This document shows positions 1 to 8,039 of a stretch of 64,000 nt of DNA, piece after piece. The stretch spans positions 62,001 through 126,000 of the forward strand of contig JAFXVY010000113.1 of assembly GCA_017534595.1 (NCBI GenBank), given 5' to 3'. Numbering within the stretch: the stretch's first letter is position 1; each line of letters opens with the position of its first letter. This DNA comes from Ruminococcus sp. (GTDB lineage Bacteria; Bacillota; Clostridia; Oscillospirales; Ruminococcaceae). Under the pieces are notes generated by a model. That model was not told the origin of the DNA. It was given only the letters and a program-made list of their open reading frames with translations, and did not search any database. A program made the position numbers and the translations under genes.

Positions 1-1791
1 TTCGCGAATGCTGTCATCGCACAGCTTGGGAACGCACAGATCAAGGATGCAATGATCGAGAACGTTTCCGTCGATAAGCTGCTTGCAGGCAACATCTATA
101 CCAACCGAATCCGCATCTACGGCGACAGCTCCGGAAAGCTCTCTATCGTGAATGATACGATAACCGTTTCCGACGGTGATCAGGTCAGAGTGCAGATCGG
201 TAAAGACGCAAGCGACGACTATAACATATACGTTTGGGATGAAAACGGCAATCTGCTCTTTGACGCGGCGGGTCTTACCCACGCCGGTATCTCCCGGAAG
301 ATCATCCGTGACGATGTGGTTATGGATAACGCGAACATCGCGGCGTCCAAGCTCAATATAGACAGCCTTTTCACAGTTATCAATAATGACAATTCGCATA
401 CCGTCAACGGTTCAAAAATCAGACTTGATGCACAAAGCCAAACTCTCGATGTCGCCTTCACGGCGCTGACAACGACAGTCGGAACCCAGGGCAGCACGAT
501 CGCGTCACAGGGTACAGCGATCTCCACAATACAGGGGCAGATCAGCTCAAAGATATGGCAGCAGGATATAGATACATCTGCGGCCGCCCTTACCCAGACG
601 ATGAACACCCAGTACAGCACGATCAATCAAACCATAGACACCCTGGAGGTCAGCGTCGGATCGAGCATAGCGAATCTACAGCAGCAGATAGACGGTGCCT
701 CGGCATTCTGGACAGGTGATGAACCGCCTACGCTGGATAATTATCCGGCGAATGAATGGATCACTGAGGAGGAACTTCAGCGGCACGTCGGCAATATGTA
801 CTATGATATGAACGGCTATTCTTACCGTTTTATGTCGAACGGTACGATAGTTGATCGCGGAGTGATCCTTACCTCCGGCGGATATGCATTCGCGCATTAC
901 TACTGGATGCAGATCAAGGACAGTGAGGTTTCCAAGGCGCTCCAGGATGCTGCACAGGCGCTTCTTGGAGTTGAAGCGATAAATAACAACCTCTCCACCA
1001 ACTATAGCACCACAGCGCAGATGAACAGTGCTATAAGCGTATCGAGAGAGGGCATCCTTCAGACCGTCAGCGCGGCGTATGCCACCAAGCTTGAAGTCGT
1101 ACAGACGGCGAGTGATACGCTTGACAGCGCCGAGGATTATGCTGATGACATAGGAACAGCGGCGGCAGCTGATGCCACATCGAAAGCCAATGCAGCGCAG
1201 GCGGCAGCGGAAAGCTACACCGACAGAGTGCTGGTATCGTACAGCACCACGGCGCAGATGAACAGCGCTATCAGTCAGACTGCTTCCCAGATCAATCAGA
1301 CGATCACAAGCACCCGCACTGAGCTTATCACCTATGCTGACGGCATAGGCACAGCGGCGGCGGCTGATGCTACCGCCAAGGCTAATGCAGCTAAGGACTA
1401 CGCCGATGATGTCGGGGATGCGGCGGCAGCTGATGCCACGTCAAAGGCTGATGCCGCACAGGCTGCCGCAATAACCACAGCGGCGGCAGATGCGCAGGCG
1501 AAAGCCAATCTTGCAGAAAATAACGCTAAAGGATACACCGAAACGCGGCTGACCGCGTATAGCACGACCGAACAGATGAACAGTGCTATCGATCAGACCG
1601 CAACATCAATCACATCGACGGTAGCAGCAACGTACACCACCAAGGCAGAGTATGAAGCCTTCGAGGTCGGAGCGAGGAACCTTATCCTCAACAGCATTGA
1701 CCTTGTAGGTGAAACGCACTACTTCTTTACCTGGGCTCTTGCCTCTAACGGTGTACTGCTGACGCTGAATAATTACATCTTAATCTCATAA
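1..1791 (+). CDS. Phage tail/baseplate protein, C-terminal part (cut by window edge)
   Basis: The frame is open from base 1, so the N-terminus lies outside the window. The visible ~596 residues begin with a beta-rich section typical of tail-associated endopeptidase or minor structural proteins of Gram-positive siphophages. They continue into a long Ala/Thr/Gln-rich region with three copies of YSTT(A/E)QMNSAI and alternating alanine-rich coiled segments, which suggests a trimeric fibre shaft. The C-terminus carries a short GARNLILNS module, which in tail proteins usually opens a jelly-roll carbohydrate-binding domain, and stops about 40 residues later. It lies 13 bp upstream of the DGR target gene. 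The family is inferred from composition and context; no catalytic residues are visible in this part. Confidence 0.75.
   Translation, partial: FANAVIAQLGNAQIKDAMIENVSVDKLLAGNIYTNRIRIYGDSSGKLSIVNDTITVSDGDQVRVQIGKDASDDYNIYVWDENGNLLFDAAGLTHAGISRKIIRDDVVMDNANIAASKLNIDSLFTVINNDNSHTVNGSKIRLDAQSQTLDVAFTALTTTVGTQGSTIASQGTAISTIQGQISSKIWQQDIDTSAAALTQTMNTQYSTINQTIDTLEVSVGSSIANLQQQIDGASAFWTGDEPPTLDNYPANEWITEEELQRHVGNMYYDMNGYSYRFMSNGTIVDRGVILTSGGYAFAHYYWMQIKDSEVSKALQDAAQALLGVEAINNNLSTNYSTTAQMNSAISVSREGILQTVSAAYATKLEVVQTASDTLDSAEDYADDIGTAAAADATSKANAAQAAAESYTDRVLVSYSTTAQMNSAISQTASQINQTITSTRTELITYADGIGTAAAADATAKANAAKDYADDVGDAAAADATSKADAAQAAAITTAAADAQAKANLAENNAKGYTETRLTAYSTTEQMNSAIDQTATSITSTVAATYTTKAEYEAFEVGARNLILNSIDLVGETHYFFTWALASNGVLLTLNNYILIS
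1003..1593 (+). repeat. Three coding repeats (YSTT-QMNSAI) in the tail protein
   Basis: Near-identical ~36-bp units start at about 1003, 1239 and 1558. Each encodes YSTT(A/E)QMNSAI, and they are separated by alanine-rich segments that are themselves repeated. They look like structural repeats of a fibre shaft rather than a mobile element. Confidence 0.7.
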
Positions 1792-1804
1792 GGGGGAATC
1801 GACA

Positions 1805-2839
1805 ATGGCAGAATCGCCGACCAAGGAAATCACCACAACGGACGTCGCCCAGACGGTCAACGCAACCAACTTCCTGTTCATTGACAACAACGGCACGTTC
1901 AACAAAGCGAGTTTCGACAAGGTGTTCGAGAAGGCAGGCAGCTATACTCCGCTGCTCGGAACTGCACTGTCTCACAACAACATCTTTCGAGGCGCAAACT
2001 TGACAAGCAAGTACACGGTAGCACAGCTCTATACCAAGGTCCACGCCGGGGACTTCTCAGACTTGTATCTCGGTGACTACATAAATGTATCACTGAGCAC
2101 AAACCTCTATCAGAAGTTCACAGGAAGTGCTTTCGCAGAGGGCACAACATACTACGAAAGAAGCGGAACACATCCGAGCTGGACATACGCCGCTACGACT
2201 GACACTGAGTACGACAGCAGCAAGACATACTACACTATGTCGGTAGTGACTGAGACTGTCGCTATGATGATAGCGCATTTTGACTACTACTATAACTGCG
2301 GAGACAGCAACGCTGTCAACTATCATCACGTTATCTTGATCCCGAGAACGAGACTGAAAACTGCAAGCTACATGAATCCGTCACACACCACAGTCGGAGC
2401 ATATTACAACAGCGAGATGCATCAGACCATTCTTCCTTGCTATGCAGCATCATTCTCGACAGCGCTTGAGAACCATGTTCATACTTGGAGAGACAGGCTT
2501 TCAACTGAAATGACTGCGGCGACACCTTCAATGGCTGGCGGCGGTCTTAATGGCTCAGCCACAGCCTGGGATTGGAAAGATACCAACATCCGTCTGATGA
2601 ACGAGGCACAGGTTTACGGTACTGGGATATGGTCGAGTTCCGCATACGACTATGGATGTGAGAACAGACAGCTCGCGGTATTCCGCTTCATCTCGCCGGT
2701 TCAGTATGAACGCGCCGGCTACTGGCTCTCATCTGTTGTATCTTCGGCGTATTTCGCGTATGTCATCGACCACGGCTATGCGTACTGCCGCTACGCCGGC
2801 TACGCGCACTACGTGCGCCCGCTGATTGTGTTCGGCTAA
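1805..2839 (+). CDS. DGR target protein with C-terminal C-type-lectin-like variable domain
   Basis: This 344-residue protein is the diversified protein of the retroelement. The N-terminal ~70 residues look like a tail-attachment segment. The rest resembles the formylglycine-generating-enzyme/C-type-lectin fold used by DGR targets, with a late GIWSSSAYDYG segment, YWLSS and a terminal VRPLIVFG. The variable repeat encodes residues 303-339, so the protein ends five residues after it. Fourteen residues (305, 315, 316, 319, 321-323, 325, 327-330, 333, 335) differ from the template, and six of these are now Tyr. A GGGGGAATCGACA ribosome-binding region precedes the ATG. It sits between phage tail genes, so it is probably a receptor-binding tail-tip protein; the ligand is unknown. 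Confidence 0.88.
   Translation: MAESPTKEITTTDVAQTVNATNFLFIDNNGTFNKASFDKVFEKAGSYTPLLGTALSHNNIFRGANLTSKYTVAQLYTKVHAGDFSDLYLGDYINVSLSTNLYQKFTGSAFAEGTTYYERSGTHPSWTYAATTDTEYDSSKTYYTMSVVTETVAMMIAHFDYYYNCGDSNAVNYHHVILIPRTRLKTASYMNPSHTTVGAYYNSEMHQTILPCYAASFSTALENHVHTWRDRLSTEMTAATPSMAGGGLNGSATAWDWKDTNIRLMNEAQVYGTGIWSSSAYDYGCENRQLAVFRFISPVQYERAGYWLSSVVSSAYFAYVIDHGYAYCRYAGYAHYVRPLIVFG
2711..2821 (+). repeat. DGR variable repeat (VR)
   Basis: The 111 bp are colinear with 3482-3592 without gaps. Aligning all 37 codons by eye gives 16 mismatches in 14 codons. Every mismatch is an adenine in the TR copy, and none of the 81 non-adenine positions differs. The last 12 bases (TACGTGCGCCCG) are invariant and GC-rich, as expected for the initiation-of-mutagenic-homing end. 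Confidence 0.95.
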
Positions 2840-2860
2840 GCCGCGCCCTTGTGGCGCGGC
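2840..2860 (+). other. Hairpin/cruciform downstream of VR
   Basis: A perfect 8-bp inverted repeat, GCCGCGCC/GGCGCGGC, with a 5-nt loop starts at the base after the target stop codon and 18 bp after the VR. No T-run follows, so it is not a terminator. In the Bordetella phage BPP-1 DGR an 8-bp-stem hairpin just after the VR is needed for efficient retrohoming; this element has the matching place and size. Confidence 0.75.
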
Positions 2861-2889
2861 GTACATAAGGTTCAAGGAAGTGGTAAACT

Positions 2890-3438
2890 ATGTCAGTACC
2901 GTTATCTGAAAGAGGGATATCCAAAAAGAAGTACTATGACTACGCCCTCAAGCTCGATGATAAAATTGTCGGACTTCTCATACGCGATTTCGGCTTAAAG
3001 ACTATCTGCAAGGATCTCAATGTGTTTACACACAAAGCAAAGATGAACGAGCTCGACAAGAGCCTGTTCAACAAGCTCTGCGAGGTATATCACCTAAATG
3101 TCGAAACTGCATATCCGTACTGGCTGATAGATCACTACCGTACCCGTATCATGAAGATACTGGAAGATCTTATCGCGAACATCACAACCGCTTATTCTAT
3201 TTTCGCCAACTCGGAGAGGGAGTTCTTCGACAGGCGGCACTATCAATGGCTTGCGATCTCCAACTGTGAGATGCTGCTTCAAACGATGCAGTGTGTAATC
3301 CGTCAGCTTCCGGTCGATGCTGAGAAGTACATGGAATACGTTGATATGATCCAGGAGGAGATTGAGCTTCTGAAGAACTGGAAGAAATCCGAAAACAAGA
3401 TTTTGAAAGCAATTCGGGAGAAGGAAGCCGAATCATAA
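2890..3438 (+). CDS. avd: Avd-like DGR accessory protein
   Basis: This 182-residue, mostly helical, charged protein lies between VR and TR, the usual place of avd. The C-terminal ~100 residues, with an RRHYQWLAISNCEMLLQTMQ helix and a closing IELLKNWKKSENKI helix, look like the bAvd four-helix bundle, which binds the RT and the template RNA. At 182 residues it is longer than the ~125-residue BPP-1 protein because of about 60 extra N-terminal residues. A GGAAG ribosome-binding site lies 8 bp before the ATG. The assignment rests mainly on position and helical pattern. Confidence 0.7.
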   Translation: MSVPLSERGISKKKYYDYALKLDDKIVGLLIRDFGLKTICKDLNVFTHKAKMNELDKSLFNKLCEVYHLNVETAYPYWLIDHYRTRIMKILEDLIANITTAYSIFANSEREFFDRRHYQWLAISNCEMLLQTMQCVIRQLPVDAEKYMEYVDMIQEEIELLKNWKKSENKILKAIREKEAES

Positions 3439-3446
3439 GCTTACGT

Positions 3447-3452
3447 TATAAT
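3447..3452 (+). promoter_or_regulatory. Possible -10 element for the template RNA
   Basis: TATAAT lies 30 bp upstream of the TR, in the 43-bp gap after avd. No convincing -35 is found 17 bp upstream, so the template RNA may instead derive from the longer tail transcript. Confidence 0.25.
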
Positions 3453-3481
3453 ATGGGTTAAGTCTGTACAAATGTTTTTGT

Positions 3482-3592
3482 CGCGCCAACTACTGGCTCT
3501 CATCTGTTGTATCTTCGACGAATTTCGCGAATGTCAACAACAACGGCAATGCGAACTACAACAACGCCGGCAACGCGAACTACGTGCGCCCG
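3482..3592 (+). repeat. DGR template repeat (TR)
   Basis: This is the noncoding template copy of the VR, 44 bp after avd and 158 bp before the RT gene. It holds 30 adenines, most of them in AAC or AAT codons when read in the VR frame, the arrangement that lets A-mutagenesis reach many amino acids without creating stop codons. Sixteen of the 30 adenines are changed in the current VR. Confidence 0.95.
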
Positions 3593-3750
3593 ATTACCGG
3601 GTATTCGGTGAAATATAAGCTACGTGCTGTCCGAATACAAAGTAAGGAGACTTGACCTGACCCGTTAGAGGGGAAATGAAACGAGGGTGACGCGGCCGGA
3701 TACGTCCGAAGTCCGCTATAAGCACTTTCATCGGGGGTATAACCTCATTT
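3593..3750 (+). ncRNA. Structured spacer of the DGR template RNA
   Basis: The 158 nt between TR and RT have no open frame. They contain a perfect 8-bp hairpin, GTATTCGG (3601-3608) with CCGAATAC (3631-3638), starting 8 nt after the TR, and further pairings such as ATGAAA with TTTCAT and CGGA with TCCG around 3677-3733. In BPP-1 the roughly 140-nt spacer after the TR is required for cDNA priming by RT and Avd. The same role is inferred here. Confidence 0.6.
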
Positions 3751-4959
3751 ATGACATCAGAATTAGAAAATACTTGTAATGCCAATTCATTGATCAAAGG
3801 ATATTTTGATACAAGCAAAGGCACAGATTGGAAAGAATCAGTGCAGAGCTACGGGATCAACCTGCTTCGGCGCGTAAGGGAATCACAAAATGGCTTGCGC
3901 AATGAAACCTACAGCTTCAAGCCGCCCTGTGTATTTCGTCTTCGGGAACGAGGACACGACCGCGTTATAAAATCGCTGCATATCGATGACAGAGTTGTGC
4001 TGAACAGCTTTAGCAATAATTCTCTGCTCCCGGTAGTGAAGCCAAAGCTGATCCACAACAACGGAGCAAGTATCAAGGGCAAAGGGACCGAATTCGCCAG
4101 ACGTCACCTAAGCTATGATCTGAATGACTATTACAGAAAATTCGGTACCGACGGGTACATCAGATTCTTTGATCTGTCGAAATTCTTCGATAACATTCCG
4201 CATCAGCAGGCGCTTGAGCAGTATGCACCGCTCCTTACCGGCGCGGAGAACAGGCTTCTTGATAAAGTATTCCGGACTTTCGAGGTGGACGTTTCCTATA
4301 TGAGCGATGAAGAATACGCGCATTGTATGGATGATGTGTTCAACTCCCTGGAGTATTTCAAGATCGACAAAAAGCTGCTGACAAAGCAGAAATTTATGCG
4401 GAAATCATCAGGCATAGGTAATCAGGTTTCACAGGTTACAGGTGTTTTCTATCCCTCCGGGATCGATAATCTTGTTAAAACCGTTCTCGGGGTTAAATGG
4501 TACGGCAGATATATGGATGATTTTTACGTTATCGCCCATACCGTCGAGGAGCTCGACACGATTACCATCGCAATAGCTGCTAAGTGCAGCGAGCTCGGGC
4601 TTTACCTCAATTACAAGAAATTACGAACAAGCCGACTCACAGAGGAGTTTGTCTTCCTGAAGATCATCTATATAATGCGCCCAAACGGCAAGATCATCAA
4701 GCGGGTGTGCAAAAGCACGTTCAACCGCGAGCGCAGGAAACTAAGGAGATTCAAACACCTTATCGAGGAAGGCAGAATGACCAGCGCACAGGTCGAACAA
4801 TGCTACAGCTCATGGCGGGGAACTTACATCAAGTTTGACTCCCGCTATGAAATAATCAAAATGGATAGACTCTACTACAGTTTATTTGGAGGTGAAACAA
4901 AATGGACGAAAGGCGCGAAGCAATCGAGCAGGAAATCCGTAATCTTGAATGCGAGCTGA
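3751..4959 (+). CDS. DGR reverse transcriptase
   Basis: This 402-residue protein copies the TR RNA into adenine-mutagenised cDNA. The fingers/palm motifs are visible: motif A with FFDLSKFFD near 139-147, the DGR signature GIGNQVSQ at 221-228 (group II intron and retroviral enzymes usually have QG where this has SQ), and the catalytic YMDD at 254-257. A basic C-terminal thumb follows. No maturase, endonuclease or RNase H domain is present. The ATG has no strong ribosome-binding site. The 3' end overlaps the next gene by 58 bp. Confidence 0.95.
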   Translation: MTSELENTCNANSLIKGYFDTSKGTDWKESVQSYGINLLRRVRESQNGLRNETYSFKPPCVFRLRERGHDRVIKSLHIDDRVVLNSFSNNSLLPVVKPKLIHNNGASIKGKGTEFARRHLSYDLNDYYRKFGTDGYIRFFDLSKFFDNIPHQQALEQYAPLLTGAENRLLDKVFRTFEVDVSYMSDEEYAHCMDDVFNSLEYFKIDKKLLTKQKFMRKSSGIGNQVSQVTGVFYPSGIDNLVKTVLGVKWYGRYMDDFYVIAHTVEELDTITIAIAAKCSELGLYLNYKKLRTSRLTEEFVFLKIIYIMRPNGKIIKRVCKSTFNRERRKLRRFKHLIEEGRMTSAQVEQCYSSWRGTYIKFDSRYEIIKMDRLYYSLFGGETKWTKGAKQSSRKSVILNAS

Positions 4960-5141
4960 CCAGCACGGTATCTCCCATAGGTGACTGGAAGATCGCTAAG
5001 TATATGGAATACCAGGCAATCGGTGAGCCTGCTCCCTATGACATCAATGCACTGCACGCACAGCGTCAGGCAGTACGCGACCGCATCAACGAGCTCCAGG
5101 CGGAGCTTGATGCGCTTCCCGATGAAGGAGGGAATGAGTAA
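4902..5141 (+). CDS. Small coiled phage protein of unknown function
   Basis: The 79-residue product is acidic, with two predicted helical coils (residues 1-20 and 52-75) around an SPIGDWKIAKYMEY segment. It starts inside the RT gene with a clear GGAGGTGAAACAA ribosome-binding site, and its stop overlaps the start of the tail-fibre gene by 1 bp. Similar short proteins precede fibre genes in related prophages, so a fibre-assembly or spacer role is possible. I do not recognise a named family. Confidence 0.7.
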   Translation: MDERREAIEQEIRNLECELTSTVSPIGDWKIAKYMEYQAIGEPAPYDINALHAQRQAVRDRINELQAELDALPDEGGNE

Positions 5142-7657
5142 TGGCAAATACGGTGAGCCGCTATACCGGGGCTAATCCTAACGGCGAGTCGGACGTAATG
5201 TCCCGGCTCACCGTAACTGATGCGAGCTACTTCAAGCTGGCGGACATCACGGCGGCGGACAGCTACACCCTGCGGCTATGGATCAAGGCGAGCGGCAGCA
5301 GAACAGTGCTCTGCTATATCGGAGATACGCTGTATTCCATAGCTGCAACAACCGCCTGGAAGGAGATCAAGCACACAGCTGTCGTATCATCGGCAGGAAC
5401 CTGTGAGCTGCATCTTCCGGCAGGAACGTACTATATCTGGCACCCGATGCTTGAGCGATCCACAAAGGCATCTGACTACCGGCAGGCTCCGGAAGACACG
5501 GAGAACAGGATAGATGCTGCCGAGAATAACGCTATCAACACCTCAAGGGCTTATGTTGACGGTCAGCTTGTGAGCTATGCGACATCAAGAGAGGTATCCT
5601 CGCAGATCGAGCAGCTCCAGACTTCAATCAGTCTGTCGATAGCGGAAAAAGTCGTCGAGACCAAGAATTACGCAACAGATCAGGCTAACACGGCCAAGAC
5701 TGATGCGATCAATACGGCGAATGCCGCTACGGATACAAAGCTGGCGGGGTACGTTACGACAACTCAGCATTCCACGGACTTAACGCTGCTTTCCGATCGC
5801 ATAACAGCGGCTGTGACAGCCACGACCAACCTTGCGACATATGTGGACGGCGAATTCTATCAGCAGATCACGCAGGAATACACGAGCTCTATCACGCAGA
5901 CAGCACAAGGTATTCAGTCCAATGTCTCCAGCACCTATGCGACGATCAGCACGGTCAACGGCATTAACACCAGGCTCACAACGGCAGAATCCACGATAAC
6001 TCAGCAAGCAGATCAGATCGCACTGAGGGTGACTAAAGCCGGCCTCGTTTCCGAGATCAATCAGTCCAGCGGAACGATATCGATGACCGCAAACCGTTTC
6101 ACAATAAGCAGCACATATTTCACGCTTACCGCTAACGGTACAGTAACTGCATCCAAATTGACCCTCACAGGCGGCACGATTCAATCCTCGAACTATGCTA
6201 CCTCGGGAGGATCCGTCACAGCTGGCACAAAGATCGATCTCTCAAACGGATCAATCAGCTCCAAGAACTTCTCAGTATCCTCGTCAGGAACAGTCACGCT
6301 GTCGAATGCAACTTTTACAGGCGGCACAATAAAATCAACAAACTATGCGTCTGGATCAGCAGGAACCAAGATCAATCTATCTACCGGAGCTATAGATGCG
6401 GCTAATTTCAGTATTACATCTTCCGGAGTACTTACGGCGACAAGCGCGACCCTGAACAACGCCACCATAACGGGTACGTTCAAATCTACATCAGGGGATA
6501 GCCGCTACTTCACCCGGATCACGGGTGGCGAGATAGAAACTTTCTATGATAACAAACGTGTGTCATATATGATGCCTGTTTTCAGTAATAACATCTGTCA
6601 ACTCGCCATTCTCGGATCGGGCAACTACGATGGAGTCGCGATCGGAGCTGCTTTCGATGATGGCATATACACTTATTACCGTTGCAACATCCAGGACGCG
6701 GCAACGGCGGAGGGATGCAGACATCATTTTGTCGGCACGGTCAAGTTCGATGATCGTTTCAAATCCAATGTCAATTTTAATAACAACTTAGGCTTAGCGT
6801 GGGGCGGAAACATAGGACTGCGGTATTACACCCAAAGCGCCGGAGCAGAGCACACAGGACTTTGGCTCGGCCTTTCGAGCTCCCGTCTCTGCCTCACTGG
6901 CTCGCAGATCGACGCGCATTGTAAGATCTTACTGAGGAATGACGAATGCCTGGGAAGTGTTGATACCGATGATAATTGCTACTATGTTATGGTACAACAC
7001 GATTCAACGAATAACGCGATCAACTTTGGCTCCGGCGGCAGGTCAACCTACGTCAATGGGTCAACAATCAATGTCGGAACCAACAGTAATACCTCAACTG
7101 TCAACGTAGGTCGTTCTGGGGGCAGTACTCACATCTACGGCACCACATCTTTAGGCGGGTCTGTTACGGCATCTGGCGGCATAACGCTTTCAGGATCATA
7201 TCTTGCGCTGGCAAATTCCTACGGTATCACCTGCAACAGTAAGATCGCATTCAGATATTACAGCTCGTCTATATACTGTGGCGTTGATACCATACCTTTA
7301 CGGCTGGTCGGAAGCGCGATCTATGCTAACGGCTCTCCGGTAGCGACCACATCTGACGCCCGCTTGAAAACAAACATCGAGCCTATTGATGATAGATACA
7401 TCAAAATGCTCGATGATATGGACCCCGTAAAATTTTGCTACACCGAAGGTGGCAGTAAGAGAACGCACACGGGTTTCATCGCGCAGAATGTGCTTGAAGC
7501 GCTCACAAAGGCGGGTCTTACTACCCAGGAAGTCGCAGCGTTTGTCGATGTCAACGGTGACGGAGACGAATACGCGCTGCGCTACGAAGAATTTATCGCT
7601 ATTCTGCTTCTTAAAATTCGGAAGCTGGAAGACCTTATCAAGAATAATAGGAGGTAA
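5141..7657 (+). CDS. Phage tail fibre with C-terminal S74 intramolecular chaperone
   Basis: The 838-residue product starts with a ~125-residue jelly-roll-like module closing in LERSTKASDYRQAPED. It continues through coiled, Ala/Thr-rich shaft repeats, then a beta-helical repeat region (recurring TLTGGTI/FTGGTI units, about residues 330-450), then a receptor-binding part. The C-terminal ~105 residues are a peptidase S74 chaperone: SDARLKTNI with the Ser738-Asp739 dyad, HTGFIAQNV, and a final helix. This domain trimerises the fibre and then cleaves itself off. The GGAGGGAATGAGTA ribosome-binding region lies within the upstream gene. Confidence 0.88.
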   Translation: MANTVSRYTGANPNGESDVMSRLTVTDASYFKLADITAADSYTLRLWIKASGSRTVLCYIGDTLYSIAATTAWKEIKHTAVVSSAGTCELHLPAGTYYIWHPMLERSTKASDYRQAPEDTENRIDAAENNAINTSRAYVDGQLVSYATSREVSSQIEQLQTSISLSIAEKVVETKNYATDQANTAKTDAINTANAATDTKLAGYVTTTQHSTDLTLLSDRITAAVTATTNLATYVDGEFYQQITQEYTSSITQTAQGIQSNVSSTYATISTVNGINTRLTTAESTITQQADQIALRVTKAGLVSEINQSSGTISMTANRFTISSTYFTLTANGTVTASKLTLTGGTIQSSNYATSGGSVTAGTKIDLSNGSISSKNFSVSSSGTVTLSNATFTGGTIKSTNYASGSAGTKINLSTGAIDAANFSITSSGVLTATSATLNNATITGTFKSTSGDSRYFTRITGGEIETFYDNKRVSYMMPVFSNNICQLAILGSGNYDGVAIGAAFDDGIYTYYRCNIQDAATAEGCRHHFVGTVKFDDRFKSNVNFNNNLGLAWGGNIGLRYYTQSAGAEHTGLWLGLSSSRLCLTGSQIDAHCKILLRNDECLGSVDTDDNCYYVMVQHDSTNNAINFGSGGRSTYVNGSTINVGTNSNTSTVNVGRSGGSTHIYGTTSLGGSVTASGGITLSGSYLALANSYGITCNSKIAFRYYSSSIYCGVDTIPLRLVGSAIYANGSPVATTSDARLKTNIEPIDDRYIKMLDDMDPVKFCYTEGGSKRTHTGFIAQNVLEALTKAGLTTQEVAAFVDVNGDGDEYALRYEEFIAILLLKIRKLEDLIKNNRR

Positions 7658-7663
7658 CTTGAT

Positions 7664-8026
7664 ATGAAAGTAAAAGTCGAATCAATTGTAAACGGAATGG
7701 AAGCTCTTGCGGAGCTGGCGAAGAAGGAACTCAGAGTGCAGACCTCTTACAAGGTCGCAAGGCTCATCAAGGCTTGCAATGCCGAGATGCAGACCTACAA
7801 CGAGCAGCGCATCAGTATTCTTAAGGCTCTCGGCTGCGGAACCGATGAAACAGGCGCAAATTACATCATCCCGGACGGAAAAAAGGGCGAATTCACACAG
7901 AAGTATATGGAGTTGATCAGTACCGAAGTGGAGATCGCCGCTGATAAAATAGACCTCTCAGATGAAACCGCACCTATCGCTCCTGGTCTGCTGCTCGCTC
8001 TGGAGGACTTCATTATACTTGAGTGA
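7664..8026 (+). CDS. Phage hypothetical protein (possibly DUF1617-like)
   Basis: The 120-residue acidic helical product sits between the fibre and the lysis genes, with an AGGAGG site before the ATG. The pattern (helical start, a central GTDETGANYIIPDG turn, acidic tail) recalls DUF1617 proteins found at this place in Firmicute phages. That family match is a memory-based guess. Confidence 0.6.
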   Translation: MKVKVESIVNGMEALAELAKKELRVQTSYKVARLIKACNAEMQTYNEQRISILKALGCGTDETGANYIIPDGKKGEFTQKYMELISTEVEIAADKIDLSDETAPIAPGLLLALEDFIILE

Positions 8027-8039
8027 GGAGATGATGCCA

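Noticed and set aside
1003..1593. Tail-protein repeats as a second DGR variable region
   Set aside because: They do not resemble the TR and their differences are mostly synonymous, not adenine-specific.
2840..2860. Hairpin as a transcription terminator of the target gene
   Set aside because: No T-run follows and avd continues on the same strand 30 bp later.
3751..4959. RT as part of a group II intron, retron or Abi system
   Set aside because: No maturase/endonuclease domain, no domain V-like RNA and no msr-msd pattern. The adjoining TR/VR pair with adenine-only changes and the GxxxSQ motif define a DGR.
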